Source: Salinarchaeum sp. IM2453 (GTDB taxonomy: Archaea; Halobacteriota; Halobacteria; Halobacteriales; Salinarchaeaceae). From it: a DNA stretch of 64,000 bases. The stretch covers positions 2,049,226 through 2,113,225 of the forward strand of contig NZ_CP081183.1 of assembly GCF_019693215.1 (NCBI RefSeq), written 5' to 3'. The notes beneath the pieces are model-generated. The model searched no databases and was not told the DNA's origin. It worked only from the letters and a program-made list of their open reading frames with translations. Of this stretch, positions 1 to 9,740 are shown in pieces (positions within the stretch are counted from its first letter, which is position 1; every line of letters begins with the position of its first letter). Both the position numbers and the translations under genes were made by a program.

Positions 1-627
1 CACCATGGAGCAAATCAAATAGCAAACGAATTGAGATCACTAGATATAATCCCAGCTGTTACAACTGCATCTGAAATTGCTGGTAGACAAAGCGTAGAAC
101 AACATGCGGACACTCTCAACGCTACAATTGAAAATCGCCCATCGACTGTTGCGACAAATCTAGCAATTCTTGAAGACAATCTTGCGCCAATTGTCCGTGT
201 CGATGGCCCGAGTGCTGTTCTTGTGGACGACCAAACAACAGTTCTTAGCCGCAATGTAAATGACGGAGTTGTCATTGGTACTGGAAGTAAATCAGGAGCT
301 ACGAAGGAACAATTTCTCAGTGCTTGGCAGTCAACACTTGCTACAGCTGACCTTTCGTTTGAGGATGTTGAGTGTATCGCTACGGGTACGTGCAAACAAG
401 ACGAATCAGGATTATTTTCTGCGGCACAGCAATTGGATTTAGGCGTTGTCTGCTTTGACAAGAACACACTCTCACAGCATCAAGGTCCGTCTGAATCAAA
501 AGCAGCCGAGATATTAAACTGGCCAGGTATCGCGGAAGCAAGTGCAATCGCCGCTGGACAGGACCATGAACTGTTGGTCAAGAAGCAGCAGCATGAGAAG
601 ACAGTAACGGTGGCGGTTGCACGATGA
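1..627 (+). CDS. cbiG: Cobalt-precorrin-5A hydrolase CbiG, 5'-truncated by the window edge
   Basis: The reading frame is open from base 1 and ends at 627. The first in-window residues, HHGANQIANEL, followed by PAVTTASE and GRQSVE, match the conserved CbiG N-terminal core (HHGAN...L, TTA, GR..VE). The C-terminal part (about residues 110-205, ending in TVAVAR) is the CbiG C-domain with an ATGTCK..E segment. CbiG opens the delta-lactone of cobalt-precorrin-5A and releases acetaldehyde in the anaerobic B12 route. The true start lies upstream of the window; the internal TTG at 31 is not a start. The gene overlaps the next one by 4 nt (ATGA), so they are co-transcribed and probably translationally coupled. 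Confidence 0.9.
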   Translation, partial: HHGANQIANELRSLDIIPAVTTASEIAGRQSVEQHADTLNATIENRPSTVATNLAILEDNLAPIVRVDGPSAVLVDDQTTVLSRNVNDGVVIGTGSKSGATKEQFLSAWQSTLATADLSFEDVECIATGTCKQDESGLFSAAQQLDLGVVCFDKNTLSQHQGPSESKAAEILNWPGIAEASAIAAGQDHELLVKKQQHEKTVTVAVAR

Positions 628-1445
628 CTGAAAATACTGGTAAGCTCTACGTTGTGGGTATTGGACCTGGGCTTCCTGAGCAGATGACCACCCAAGCACA
701 AGAAATAATTAAAACTGCCGACTGTATTATCGCAGCTCCACTTTACCAGCAATTCCTCCGGCAGGGAAATATTATTTCTCAAACAGAAACGGAGCGTACT
801 CCTGACGTGCTTGACTCTTCAATGGACCGACAATCAGAGCTAGCAACAGAGGCGTTCCAACGAGTAAGAGAAGGACAAACCGTAGTTCACATCTCTGGCG
901 GTGATCCGAATGTATACGGTAAATCTGACCTTCTGTTTATCATTGCCCAACAGCAGAATATCACGGATATTCCAATTGAGGTTATCCCCGGTGTTACTGC
1001 CGGACTAAGTGGTGCCGCAAAGCTTGGTGCTCCACTTTCAAGCGACTTCTGTACAATCTCTCTGGGAAGTAACTGGCGGGATTGGACTGAAATTGAAACC
1101 AAAATACAGGCTGCTGCCGAAGGCGGATTCGTTATTGTGCTGTACAATTGCTGGCGAAACTATAGTCAGGCTATTGATGTATTGCAGGCTGTTCATGCTC
1201 CAGAGACGCCTGTCGCAGTTTTCTCCGATATAGGTCGCAAAGACGCCGGCCGTCATCCAAACGGGGAAGATCATCATATCACTACGTTAGGTGACATAGA
1301 TGAGATTAATTCACACATCAATGGAATGTCTACCTCAATCTTAGTCGGTAATGAAAATACTGTCATTTGGTCGAATAACCATCGGAAGTACCTTATCACA
1401 CCTCGAGGTACAGAGGTGCCAGAGAAATTTCAACAGTCGCTATGA
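624..1445 (+). CDS. cbiH: Precorrin-3B C17-methyltransferase family protein, copy 1
   Basis: A SAM-dependent tetrapyrrole methylase of 273 residues. It has the N-terminal GIGPG loop (residues 12-16), SGGDPNVYG (91-99) and IPGVTAGLSGAAKLGAPLSSDF (about 121-142), which place it in the CbiH/CobJ group. That group methylates C-17 and contracts the ring. The segment usually read as YNP in this group is YNCWRN here (residues 174-179), so this copy has diverged from the next gene. The start ATG overlaps the cbiG stop, and the gene's own stop overlaps the next start. Which of the two copies performs the C17 reaction cannot be decided from sequence. Confidence 0.88.
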   Translation: MTENTGKLYVVGIGPGLPEQMTTQAQEIIKTADCIIAAPLYQQFLRQGNIISQTETERTPDVLDSSMDRQSELATEAFQRVREGQTVVHISGGDPNVYGKSDLLFIIAQQQNITDIPIEVIPGVTAGLSGAAKLGAPLSSDFCTISLGSNWRDWTEIETKIQAAAEGGFVIVLYNCWRNYSQAIDVLQAVHAPETPVAVFSDIGRKDAGRHPNGEDHHITTLGDIDEINSHINGMSTSILVGNENTVIWSNNHRKYLITPRGTEVPEKFQQSL

Positions 1446-2242
1446 CAACTACACAACACAGTTCTGATTCTGAATTGAACGGACATATTTTTGCCATCGG
1501 CATTGGTCCCGGGAGCCTCTCAGGAATGACTCAGCGAGCACACAGCGCCCTGAGATCAGTTGACGCTATTGTTGGATACAGTACGTACGTGGAATTACTT
1601 CCGGATGAGATTCTTGAATCCACAGAAACAGTCCATCAAACAGCGATGGGTGGTGAAGTATCCCGTACAGAGAAAGCTATTGACTATGCAGAAACCGGCA
1701 AGGAGGTTGCACTCATTGGTAGTGGCGATCCGAATGTGTATGCACTTGCAGGTTTAGCGCTTGAGATTTTAGAATCACGATCGGCCACAGATATTGAATT
1801 TACTGTTGTTCCAGGAGTTCCAGCAGCCCAATCATGTGCTGCTCGGCTGGGAGCACCGCTGGTTACTGATACGGTAAGTATTAGCCTCTCTGATTATCTT
1901 GTTCCAGCCGATCAAATATTATCTAAACTGCGTGCCGTTGCTGCTGAAGAGTTTGCGATTGCAATTTATAATCCATGGAGTTCTCGTAGAACAGGGATGT
2001 TTCAGCAAGCGTGTGATATCCTGCTTGAACACCGCTCTCCATCGACGTTGGTCGGAATTGTACAAAACGCAGGGAGAGACGAAGAGAGAACTCGAATTAT
2101 CGAACTTTCCGACCTTTTGTCGGCCGGAGATACCGATCTGATTGATATGCGGACAACTGTGTTGATTGGAACAACTGAGACCTACGAGTGGAATGGGCAT
2201 ATGATCACCCCACGCGGATACGAACAAAAATATGACTACTGA
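1442..2242 (+). CDS. cbiH: Precorrin-3B C17-methyltransferase, copy 2
   Basis: A second CbiH/CobJ-type methylase of 266 residues in tandem with the first. It has GIGPG (20-24), SGDPNVY (94-100), VVPGVPAAQSCAARLGAPL and the canonical YNPWSSRR segment from residue 176. The YNP motif is kept, so this copy looks closer to standard CbiH than its neighbour. The start ATG overlaps the upstream stop by 4 nt, and the 3' end overlaps cbiX by 11 nt. It acts in the cytosol on cobalt-precorrin-3, adding the C-17 methyl during ring contraction. Tandem cbiH paralogues are known in haloarchaeal B12 clusters (recalled, not checked). Confidence 0.9.
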   Translation: MTTTQHSSDSELNGHIFAIGIGPGSLSGMTQRAHSALRSVDAIVGYSTYVELLPDEILESTETVHQTAMGGEVSRTEKAIDYAETGKEVALIGSGDPNVYALAGLALEILESRSATDIEFTVVPGVPAAQSCAARLGAPLVTDTVSISLSDYLVPADQILSKLRAVAAEEFAIAIYNPWSSRRTGMFQQACDILLEHRSPSTLVGIVQNAGRDEERTRIIELSDLLSAGDTDLIDMRTTVLIGTTETYEWNGHMITPRGYEQKYDY

Positions 2243-3164
2243 TCATGACGAGGCCATCCTCCTTATTGGCCACGGATCACCAGAAGAACAGGCAAACAGC
2301 CAGGTTGAGACGATTGTAGAAGCATTTGACCAGCATATTGATGTGCCGGTTCAAGCTGCGTTCGTTGAACAAGCCCACCCAGCAGTTGACGAGGCAATCA
2401 TCTCATTAGCCGATGACTATGACGAGATCGTTGTCCTTCCGTTGTTATTGTTTGGTGCGAAGCACGTTAAGATAGATATCCCTCTTAAGATAGAACAAGC
2501 TCGAAAAGAAATCACTGGGGCTACTGTTCGATATGGATCACATCTCGGCGTGCACGCTGGAATGATTGATTTAGTTGCAAATCGAATCGCAGTTGCCGAG
2601 TCAGAACTCGAAGCTGACCGCATATCTGATGAAATTGCTGTCGTGTTCTGTCCTAAGGGGTCCAGTGACCCAGATGCAAATGCAGATACATATAAATTTG
2701 CTCGGTTACTCTATGAAGGAAGAGAATTCACGACGGTTAACCCTGCTTTCCTTACGATGACTGATCCGGTACTTGATGATGTTCTCCACATGACGGCAAA
2801 CCAATCCCCCGACGCAATCATCGTTGTACCGTACATGTTCGGAGACGGTGTACTAACAGAACGAATCCGAAATCAGGCTGATGATTTTACAGCGGAATAT
2901 AGTGATATAGAGGTAACAACTACGAATGTCGTCGGGAGCGATGTTGATCTGATTGATGTCCTTATTGACCGGTGGAAAGAAGCAAGAGGTGATGCTGTCA
3001 GTATGTCTTGTGACACATGTCAATACCGAATGACACTTGCTGATCTCGAAACTGAGGTAGGTGGTAAAGATGCACTTATCCAAGCGATTGAGCACCAACA
3101 CGCACATGATCATGACCACGGTCACAGCCATGATCACAGTCATGGACATACACACAGTCATTGA
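2232..3164 (+). CDS. cbiX: Sirohydrochlorin cobaltochelatase CbiX with C-terminal His-rich tail
   Basis: 310 residues. LIGHGS (11-16) is the chelatase N-terminal signature. The protein holds two CbiX-like halves, the second around VVPYMFGDGVLTERI. A CxxC pair lies at C260/C263 (MSCDTC), where long CbiX proteins often carry a redox-cluster motif. The last 23 residues (about 288-310) alternate His with Asp, Gly, Ser or Thr and contain 12 histidines. This is a likely metal-binding or Co(II) storage tail, known in CbiX relatives. CbiX inserts cobalt into sirohydrochlorin, the early-insertion step. It ends the first plus-strand run of the cluster; the next gene is on the other strand. Confidence 0.92.
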   Translation: MTTDHDEAILLIGHGSPEEQANSQVETIVEAFDQHIDVPVQAAFVEQAHPAVDEAIISLADDYDEIVVLPLLLFGAKHVKIDIPLKIEQARKEITGATVRYGSHLGVHAGMIDLVANRIAVAESELEADRISDEIAVVFCPKGSSDPDANADTYKFARLLYEGREFTTVNPAFLTMTDPVLDDVLHMTANQSPDAIIVVPYMFGDGVLTERIRNQADDFTAEYSDIEVTTTNVVGSDVDLIDVLIDRWKEARGDAVSMSCDTCQYRMTLADLETEVGGKDALIQAIEHQHAHDHDHGHSHDHSHGHTHSH

Positions 3165-3296
3165 GTCTCGCGCCTATATCAACGATTTCGGAGTTAAGTC
3201 CTGTGGCATCTGTCTCGATATTTCTGTGAAACGAAATAAGCAAAAACACTCTGAGTTATATAGTTGAAATCCTCTGCGGAATAGATTATGTCGCAG

Positions 3297-5306
3297 TTAT
3301 TGTAGCGTCTTTTCAACGTATTCAGCTGAGAGTTCCTCAATCGAAATTCGGGTAGTATTTGGGAACTTCACTATTTGATCGGTTACTCCGGCATAATCAG
3401 TATTATCGCTGGTGTCCACAAGAAGTAATTTAGCGGCTTTTTCGGTAAGGTTCCTCGCAGCAGATTCCGTTGCTTCAGTTATATCTCCGGTGGCCGTGTT
3501 TGCTTTTCCATCAGTTACCAATACTATAGTACCTTTAGCTGGGCTGACATCAGAAAGTAGCTTGGCTGCTGTGTTTAACCCTGCTGGCAATGGTGTTTTG
3601 TCACCTAGTGGCAGTTCCTTCAGATGGCGGGCAGCAAGTGCTACACTGTCCGTTGGTGGTAACACAATGTCAGCATCTTCTCCTGCAAACGTTATAAACG
3701 CGATCTCATCTCGGTTCTGATAGCTATCTTTGAGCAGTTCCATAACTACGCTTTTTGCCGTTCGTATCGCCGGTTTCATCGATGCACTCGCATCAACAAC
3801 GAATACAACAAGAGCAGTTTCCTGACCCTCTTTTACGGACGTTTGTAAATCCGATTTGGAAAGCTCTGTATCTCCACGTTGTGCAGCCTGGCGAATTGAT
3901 GCAGATACATCAATATCGTCCGCATTGTCAGCTTGCTCAGTTCTGATTTTTGCCCCTGTATTTGCTGCGTCTGCAACGGATGCAAGCCGTCCAGTTTCTG
4001 ATGTGCTCTCTGGATCTGTATCAGGAAAATCCACTGAAAGTGAACCAACATCTGTTAGCTCCGTTGACTGCTCGTTAGCTTCTGAGATAGACTTATCTGA
4101 ATATTGATCATTATCCTTTAACGATCCTTGACTTACACCTCTGTCCGAATCTGATCCGTTCTTTTCTGCACTTGTTGAGTCCCCATCTATGTCCGGGGAA
4201 ACATTGTCATTCTTACCATTGGCGTCTTTTTTTGGATCTCGGTTGCGTGTCTCATCATTGCCATCACGATTAGATGCTGAATCTTGCTCATCGGAATTAT
4301 CATTTAGGTCGTTCTCGAGCACATCTTCAACGTCTGGCTGCTCCTCAAACGGGGAACTCTGAAGACGGTGAGGAAGTGCTAAACGAGCTGCAGTATGGAT
4401 ATCTGACGCTGTTACCCGTGTTCGTTCATTAAGCGCGGCAAGTGCTAACGAGCCCCGAGCAGTAGCAATATCTGCTCGGTGCCCATCAACTCCTGCATTT
4501 CGACACAGAGTTGCGATTTCTCGACGCAGTGAATCAGGTAAATCAACATCTGATAACCGTTCTCTGGCGTGACTGATTTGCTCCCTGAGTTTGCTGACTT
4601 CATCTTGGTGGGACTCCGTAACCGCTTCTTGATTGAGCGCCCGATCAATTACCGTAACCCTTTCATCAATCTCTTCAGCCCCCTGTACCGATACTTGCAT
4701 AGCAAACCGATCTTTGAACTGCGGTCGGAGGTCTCCTTCTTCAGGATTCATCGTGCCAACAAGCATGAATGACGCAGGGTGAGTAATACTCATACCTTCC
4801 CGCTCTACACGATTGATTCCACTCGCTGCGGCATCAAGAAGAACATCAACGAGATGATCATCGAGAAGATTTACTTCATCAACATACAGTATTCCCCGAT
4901 TAGCCTGCGCAAGCAGTCCTGGATCAAATGTTGCATCTCCTGAGAGAGCATCCGAGACTGAGAGTGTTCCAACTACCCGCTCACGAGTTGCTCCAAGAGG
5001 CAATGTTACGAGTGGCACTGGTCGTGTATCAACAGGTACGTCATCACGACTCTGGCAGTCTTCACATTGTAGTTCTGGATTCTCTGGATCACATCCATAA
5101 GGACAGTCTGAGATTACCTTCTGCTCTGGAAGAACTTCAGAAAGAGCCCGAACTGCTGTTGACTTTGCGGTCCCTTTTTCTCCCCGGATCAACAACCCAT
5201 CAAGTGAATCGTTCACTGCAAGCACGAGTAATGCCTGTTTGAGGTCCTCCTGCCCAACAATCGCTGGGAACGGGAGGTAGGCATCTGAATCCTCCAAACC
5301 AACCAT
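3297..5306 (-). CDS. Fused ChlI/ChlD-type chelatase ATPase with VWA domain, probable CobN partner
   Basis: 669 residues from the ATG at 5306. The AAA+ MoxR/ChlI domain has Walker A GEKGTAKST (42-50), Walker B GILYVDEVNLL (138-148) and MNPEEG. A four-Cys insert (C68, C72, C81, C84) is the type seen in ChlI-like subunits. A long Asp/Asn/Ser-rich acidic linker (about 330-470) leads to a VWA domain from about residue 500 with the MIDAS motif DASAS at 505. Such fusions stand in for CobS/CobT and drive ATP-dependent cobalt insertion with CobN, the next gene. A longer frame to 5357 would overlap the divergent cobN start, so I chose 5306, just before the conserved VGQEDLKQALL segment. Only 34 bp separate the two starts. 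Confidence 0.88.
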   Translation of the reverse strand: MVGLEDSDAYLPFPAIVGQEDLKQALLVLAVNDSLDGLLIRGEKGTAKSTAVRALSEVLPEQKVISDCPYGCDPENPELQCEDCQSRDDVPVDTRPVPLVTLPLGATRERVVGTLSVSDALSGDATFDPGLLAQANRGILYVDEVNLLDDHLVDVLLDAAASGINRVEREGMSITHPASFMLVGTMNPEEGDLRPQFKDRFAMQVSVQGAEEIDERVTVIDRALNQEAVTESHQDEVSKLREQISHARERLSDVDLPDSLRREIATLCRNAGVDGHRADIATARGSLALAALNERTRVTASDIHTAARLALPHRLQSSPFEEQPDVEDVLENDLNDNSDEQDSASNRDGNDETRNRDPKKDANGKNDNVSPDIDGDSTSAEKNGSDSDRGVSQGSLKDNDQYSDKSISEANEQSTELTDVGSLSVDFPDTDPESTSETGRLASVADAANTGAKIRTEQADNADDIDVSASIRQAAQRGDTELSKSDLQTSVKEGQETALVVFVVDASASMKPAIRTAKSVVMELLKDSYQNRDEIAFITFAGEDADIVLPPTDSVALAARHLKELPLGDKTPLPAGLNTAAKLLSDVSPAKGTIVLVTDGKANTATGDITEATESAARNLTEKAAKLLLVDTSDNTDYAGVTDQIVKFPNTTRISIEELSAEYVEKTLQ

Positions 5307-5340
5307 ACTTGTAGTAGGACAATAACAATTTAACAAAGTT

Positions 5341-8300
5341 ATGTTGCGGGTCGTCATCTATACCGCGACAACGAACGAAGTGGGAGCAATCCAAAAAGCA
5401 GCATCTCAACTAGATGAGATACAGCTTGTAATACAAACACCAGACAACCTTGAGACAACAACGGACATCAAAGAGTTCTGTACCACAGCAAGCACCGCAA
5501 CAGCTGTCGTCTGCTGGCTACACGGCTCTACGGATGATATGCCCGGATATGAAAAATTACGACATAGCCTATATGACCGCGATATACCATTTATCGTTCA
5601 ATCCTCGGGAAAATCACGCAGTGTCCGTGATACAACGGCTGATGAGACGGTGAGGGAAACAGTCTCTCAGTATCTTGAACACGGCGGGGTTGTGAATTTT
5701 ACTAATCTTGTCCGATACCTTGCAACGGAATACACTGAATGGTCCGGGTCATATCAACCGCCAATCGAGCTACCGACAGAGGGAGTTTATCACCCTGATT
5801 ACCCAGCGGCGTCGTATGATGAATTGCTCGCTAACTTTGATCCACATCGACCGACAGTGGGAATCTGGTTTTACCGGTCTCATTGGACACATGAAAATAC
5901 ACAATACATTGATGCTCTTATTCGAGAGCTCGAAGCACGTGATATTAATGCACTTCCTGTCTTCTGTTCTCCGGTCAGTGATAATCAAGACCAGCATGAC
6001 GCCCGTTGGGTTGCACAGAATTGGTTTCAAAACGGAGATGACACGATTGTTGACGGAGTCATTACTGGGTTTATGTATTCACTTTCGATGAGCCAACGAG
6101 GCCGTGATAGCACTATTGACATTGATCCTGAAGATATCTTTCTACGTGAGCTTGGAGTCCCCGTTTTTCAGGTAGTCACCAGTATGCAGACTCGATCAGA
6201 GTATATGGGGAACCCAGCTGGATTACAAGGATTTGAACTTGCATTGGCAGTTACACTTCCAGAACACGATGGTAATATTATTACCCACCCGATAAGCGGA
6301 AAAGAGCCCGTATCTGGTCAAGACAATATTGATGCTACCCCAACACAACATCGTCCCATTGCCGATCGTGTTGGACATGTCGCAGGCCTCGTTCAGAAAT
6401 GGGCAGAATTGCGATACACCCCTAACCCAGACAAAAGAATTGCGATTATTCTGCATAATTACCCACCAAGTGATGACGGCATCGGAACTGCATTTGGCCT
6501 TGACACTCAAGCAAGTCTGATCAATTTTCTTCAAGAATTACAGTCCCGGGATTACAACTTGCCAAAACTGCCTGAGTCTGGCCAAAAAATCATCGAAGAG
6601 TTAATTGAACAACTTACCGGACGAAATCACTGGCCGGATCCACAACAAACACATGTTACATATGCCGACTATCTCGGACCAGATACCTACCAAGATTGGT
6701 TCGAGTGCCTTAGTGAAGAGGTGCAATCCCAAATAAAAAAAGAGTGGGGGGACACACCAGACCATCCAATTGCAATCCCAGGAGTTCAGTTTGGTAATGT
6801 TATAATTACTGTACAGCCCCCAAGAGGATTCAATATAGACAGATCAAAAGTATACCATGACTCTGATTTAGTTCCTCCTCACGAATATATTGGATTTTAT
6901 CTGTGGCTTCAATACAGGTATTGCGCAGATGCGGTTGTTCACTTTGGGACTCACGGCAGTCTTGAATGGCTCCCTGGAAAAAATGTGGGGCTTGACTCGA
7001 CCAGTACACCTGATCAGCTGATTAATGATCTGCCAAACATCTACCCTTATATCATTAATAACCCTGGTGAAGGGACACAGGCCAAACGACGATCATATGC
7101 AACAATTGTTGATCATCTTACTCCGGCCATGACAACGGCAGGTACATATGACGAACTTGAAGAACTCCAAGAGCTAGCGAACCAATATTATACAGCTGAA
7201 TCAACATCTACGAAGGAACGTTCTGAATTTGCCAAAACAGTCTATAATCACGTTGATGAGCTGGATCTCTGGACGGAGCTTGGAATTAAAGACCCATCAT
7301 CGGTATCTCTTGAAACCGTTGTCGACAGACTACATGAATATATTACAGATATTAAGCAAACACAAATCAAAGCAGGATTACACACCTTAGGGGCCCCACC
7401 AACTGATGATGAGTTAGTGGAATTCATCGTTTCGCTTACTCGCTATCCGAATAACAAAGCACCAAGCCTCTACAATACTGTCGCTCAGTGTCTAGGCATT
7501 GATCCTTCCTGCATTACTGATATACCACAGGACTGTATTCCTGGGACTACCAAAACATATAGTGCAGTCGCAGAAACTATACAAGAACAATGTGTTGAAC
7601 TTGTTACATGGCTTGCCAAACATGATTACAACCAAGAGCACATTGACTTAGACTTGATTCACGCTAAGCTTGATCCAATACGTCCCAATAACGTTCCAGA
7701 TTCTGCATATGAACAACTGCATACGGTGCTTGAATATATATGCGATACGGTATACCCTGTTCTCATGCAGACATCACAGGAGGATATACAGGTTGCTAAT
7801 GCACTCGAAGGAGAATACATCCGACCCGGCGGATCAGGTTCACCTACAAGAGGGGGCGTTGATCTTTTACCCTCTGGACGAAATTTCTACACACTTGATC
7901 CAAGAAAGATTCCTGCTAAGAGTGCTTGGAATATCGGACAACAACTTGCAGATGAGATACTTGAGCGGCACGTCGAAGAAAACGACACTTATCCTGAAGA
8001 AGTTGGTATTGTTACGTGGGGTACCCCAACTGTCCGAACTCGTGGAGAGACGATCGCTCAAATCCTTGCACTGATGGGAGTGCAACCAGTCTGGAATGAT
8101 GCCGGTCGCGTCAAAGACATTGATGTTATCCCTCTGAATACTTTGGAAAGGCCCAGGATAGATGTGACAACACGAGTCTCAGGCCTGTTTCGAGATTTGT
8201 TCCCTCAAACAGCGGGTATAATCAATGATGCTGTTGAGATGGTTGCTGCATTGAATGAATCCTACGAAGATAATTATGTGAAAAAACATGTTGAGAAAGG

Positions 8301-9069
8301 TGACAGTACAGATGATACAAATCGGGTTTTCACGACTAAACCCGGGGGATACGGTGCTGGGGTGAACAAGGCAATCACCGAGAGCAACTGGGAAACGGGT
8401 GAAGATCTTGCGGAAGTATTCATGCAATGGAGTGGTTATGCAATGAAAAGTGATGGTGCCGTCATCCCAGCACACGATGCGCTACAAGAGCGACTGAGTC
8501 GCATCGAAGCGACTGTCAAAATAGAAGACACGATGGAACAGGATGAGTTCGATAGCTCCGATTGGTATGCCTTCCATGGTGGATTGCAACGCGCTGTTAC
8601 AGAAATAAGTGGAAGTAGCCCTCAGGCATATGTTGGAGATACAAGTGATCCTGAACAGGCGACCGTTTACACAAACACAGAAAAAGTTCGTAAGACAATG
8701 CGGACTCGCGTACTTAATCCTAAATGGATAGATCGCATGAAAGAGCACGGATACAAAGGAGCCGGTGACCTCTCCACAGGCGTTGATGTCGTACTAGGAT
8801 GGGACGCAACAACCGAGGTTATTTCTGACCCTCTCTGGGAAGATGTCGCTGATACGTACGTATTTAATGACAATCTCCGCGAGTGGATGGAATCCGTTAA
8901 TCCGTGGGCTGTGCTGAATATTTCACAAACACTGCTGGAAGCCATCGACCGTGAACTATGGGATGCAGATGAAGAAACTGAGAAACATATCCAAGAGATT
9001 CATCTTGAAATTGATCGTTCGTTAGAATCGAGTCAATCAAGCCGTGAAGCAACTGAGAGTGAGAACTAA
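5341..9069 (+). CDS. cobN: Cobaltochelatase large subunit CobN
   Basis: 1242 residues, full length for CobN/BchH-type chelatases. The family's metal/tetrapyrrole segment HFGTHGSLEWLPGKNVGL is present near residue 540. YIRPGGSGSPTRGGVDLLPSGRN (about 827-849) and the WGTPTVRTRGETIAQILALMG block are also typical. CobN binds hydrogenobyrinate a,c-diamide-type substrates and inserts cobalt using an AAA/VWA partner. The divergent ChlI/ChlD fusion 34 bp away is the obvious partner. Cobalt insertion here would be late, alongside the early-insertion CbiX encoded just upstream. The stop codon overlaps the start of cbiC, so the downstream genes form an operon with it. Confidence 0.95.
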   Translation: MLRVVIYTATTNEVGAIQKAASQLDEIQLVIQTPDNLETTTDIKEFCTTASTATAVVCWLHGSTDDMPGYEKLRHSLYDRDIPFIVQSSGKSRSVRDTTADETVRETVSQYLEHGGVVNFTNLVRYLATEYTEWSGSYQPPIELPTEGVYHPDYPAASYDELLANFDPHRPTVGIWFYRSHWTHENTQYIDALIRELEARDINALPVFCSPVSDNQDQHDARWVAQNWFQNGDDTIVDGVITGFMYSLSMSQRGRDSTIDIDPEDIFLRELGVPVFQVVTSMQTRSEYMGNPAGLQGFELALAVTLPEHDGNIITHPISGKEPVSGQDNIDATPTQHRPIADRVGHVAGLVQKWAELRYTPNPDKRIAIILHNYPPSDDGIGTAFGLDTQASLINFLQELQSRDYNLPKLPESGQKIIEELIEQLTGRNHWPDPQQTHVTYADYLGPDTYQDWFECLSEEVQSQIKKEWGDTPDHPIAIPGVQFGNVIITVQPPRGFNIDRSKVYHDSDLVPPHEYIGFYLWLQYRYCADAVVHFGTHGSLEWLPGKNVGLDSTSTPDQLINDLPNIYPYIINNPGEGTQAKRRSYATIVDHLTPAMTTAGTYDELEELQELANQYYTAESTSTKERSEFAKTVYNHVDELDLWTELGIKDPSSVSLETVVDRLHEYITDIKQTQIKAGLHTLGAPPTDDELVEFIVSLTRYPNNKAPSLYNTVAQCLGIDPSCITDIPQDCIPGTTKTYSAVAETIQEQCVELVTWLAKHDYNQEHIDLDLIHAKLDPIRPNNVPDSAYEQLHTVLEYICDTVYPVLMQTSQEDIQVANALEGEYIRPGGSGSPTRGGVDLLPSGRNFYTLDPRKIPAKSAWNIGQQLADEILERHVEENDTYPEEVGIVTWGTPTVRTRGETIAQILALMGVQPVWNDAGRVKDIDVIPLNTLERPRIDVTTRVSGLFRDLFPQTAGIINDAVEMVAALNESYEDNYVKKHVEKGDSTDDTNRVFTTKPGGYGAGVNKAITESNWETGEDLAEVFMQWSGYAMKSDGAVIPAHDALQERLSRIEATVKIEDTMEQDEFDSSDWYAFHGGLQRAVTEISGSSPQAYVGDTSDPEQATVYTNTEKVRKTMRTRVLNPKWIDRMKEHGYKGAGDLSTGVDVVLGWDATTEVISDPLWEDVADTYVFNDNLREWMESVNPWAVLNISQTLLEAIDRELWDADEETEKHIQEIHLEIDRSLESSQSSREATESEN

Positions 9070-9740
9070 TGACAGAAAATGATGAATACATCGACTTAGG
9101 AGCAACAACGGAACAGGGTGAAAAAATCGCTGATACTAGTATGGAATATGTTCGTAAACTAGTACCAGAAGAGACCGTTACCGACAGGTTACGGCAAAAG
9201 GCGGTGCACGCAACTGGTGATCCAGAATTTGCACATCTTCTCCGGACTCAGCACGATCCAGCTATTGCTGGAGGCCATGCTATCCTCGATGAGTGTATGA
9301 TAGTTACTGACGTGACTATGCCGTATCATGGAATTACTGACCGAGGTCATAACTGTCAAAAAAGATCAGCAATCAATTACGATTCTTCCTCTATAGAGCA
9401 AGAGGAGATAACACGAACTGCAGCATCTATCTTCGCGATGGACAGGGACGGTCTCCTTGAGAATGGGATTATCGTTATCGGAAATGCGCCAACAGCAGCT
9501 TTTGCTCTTGCTGATTGCATTAAGGCTGGTACACAACCGGCGGTAATCGTTGCCACTCCTGTTGGCTTCGTCAAAGCCGATGAAAGTCGTAAAACAGTTC
9601 GAGATGTTGCGGAGAAGTATAACATACCGGCAGTTACAAACGTTGGCCGCCGAGGTGGAAGTGGCTTAGCAGCTGCGCTAACAAATGAATTCGTGCATAT
9701 TGCAACCGATATTCGTAATGGAGAGGTCTCTGAAGAATGA
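9069..9740 (+). CDS. cbiC: Cobalt-precorrin-8 methylmutase CbiC
   Basis: 223 residues, usual length. It has VHATGDPEFAHLL (about residues 46-58), the conserved GHNCQKRSAINY segment with a basic catalytic environment, and GNAPTAAFAL (139-148), all hallmarks of CbiC/CobH. The enzyme moves the C-11 methyl to C-12, giving cobyrinate. The start ATG uses the last base of the cobN stop (TAATG arrangement), and the stop overlaps the cbiE start by 4 nt. Together these indicate a tightly coupled cobN-cbiC-cbiE transcript. Confidence 0.94.
   Translation: MTENDEYIDLGATTEQGEKIADTSMEYVRKLVPEETVTDRLRQKAVHATGDPEFAHLLRTQHDPAIAGGHAILDECMIVTDVTMPYHGITDRGHNCQKRSAINYDSSSIEQEEITRTAASIFAMDRDGLLENGIIVIGNAPTAAFALADCIKAGTQPAVIVATPVGFVKADESRKTVRDVAEKYNIPAVTNVGRRGGSGLAAALTNEFVHIATDIRNGEVSEE

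Noticed and set aside
3061-3267. Frame crossing the His-rich end of cbiX
   Set aside because: It is a shifted frame of the CAY-rich His repeat and continues into non-coding DNA.
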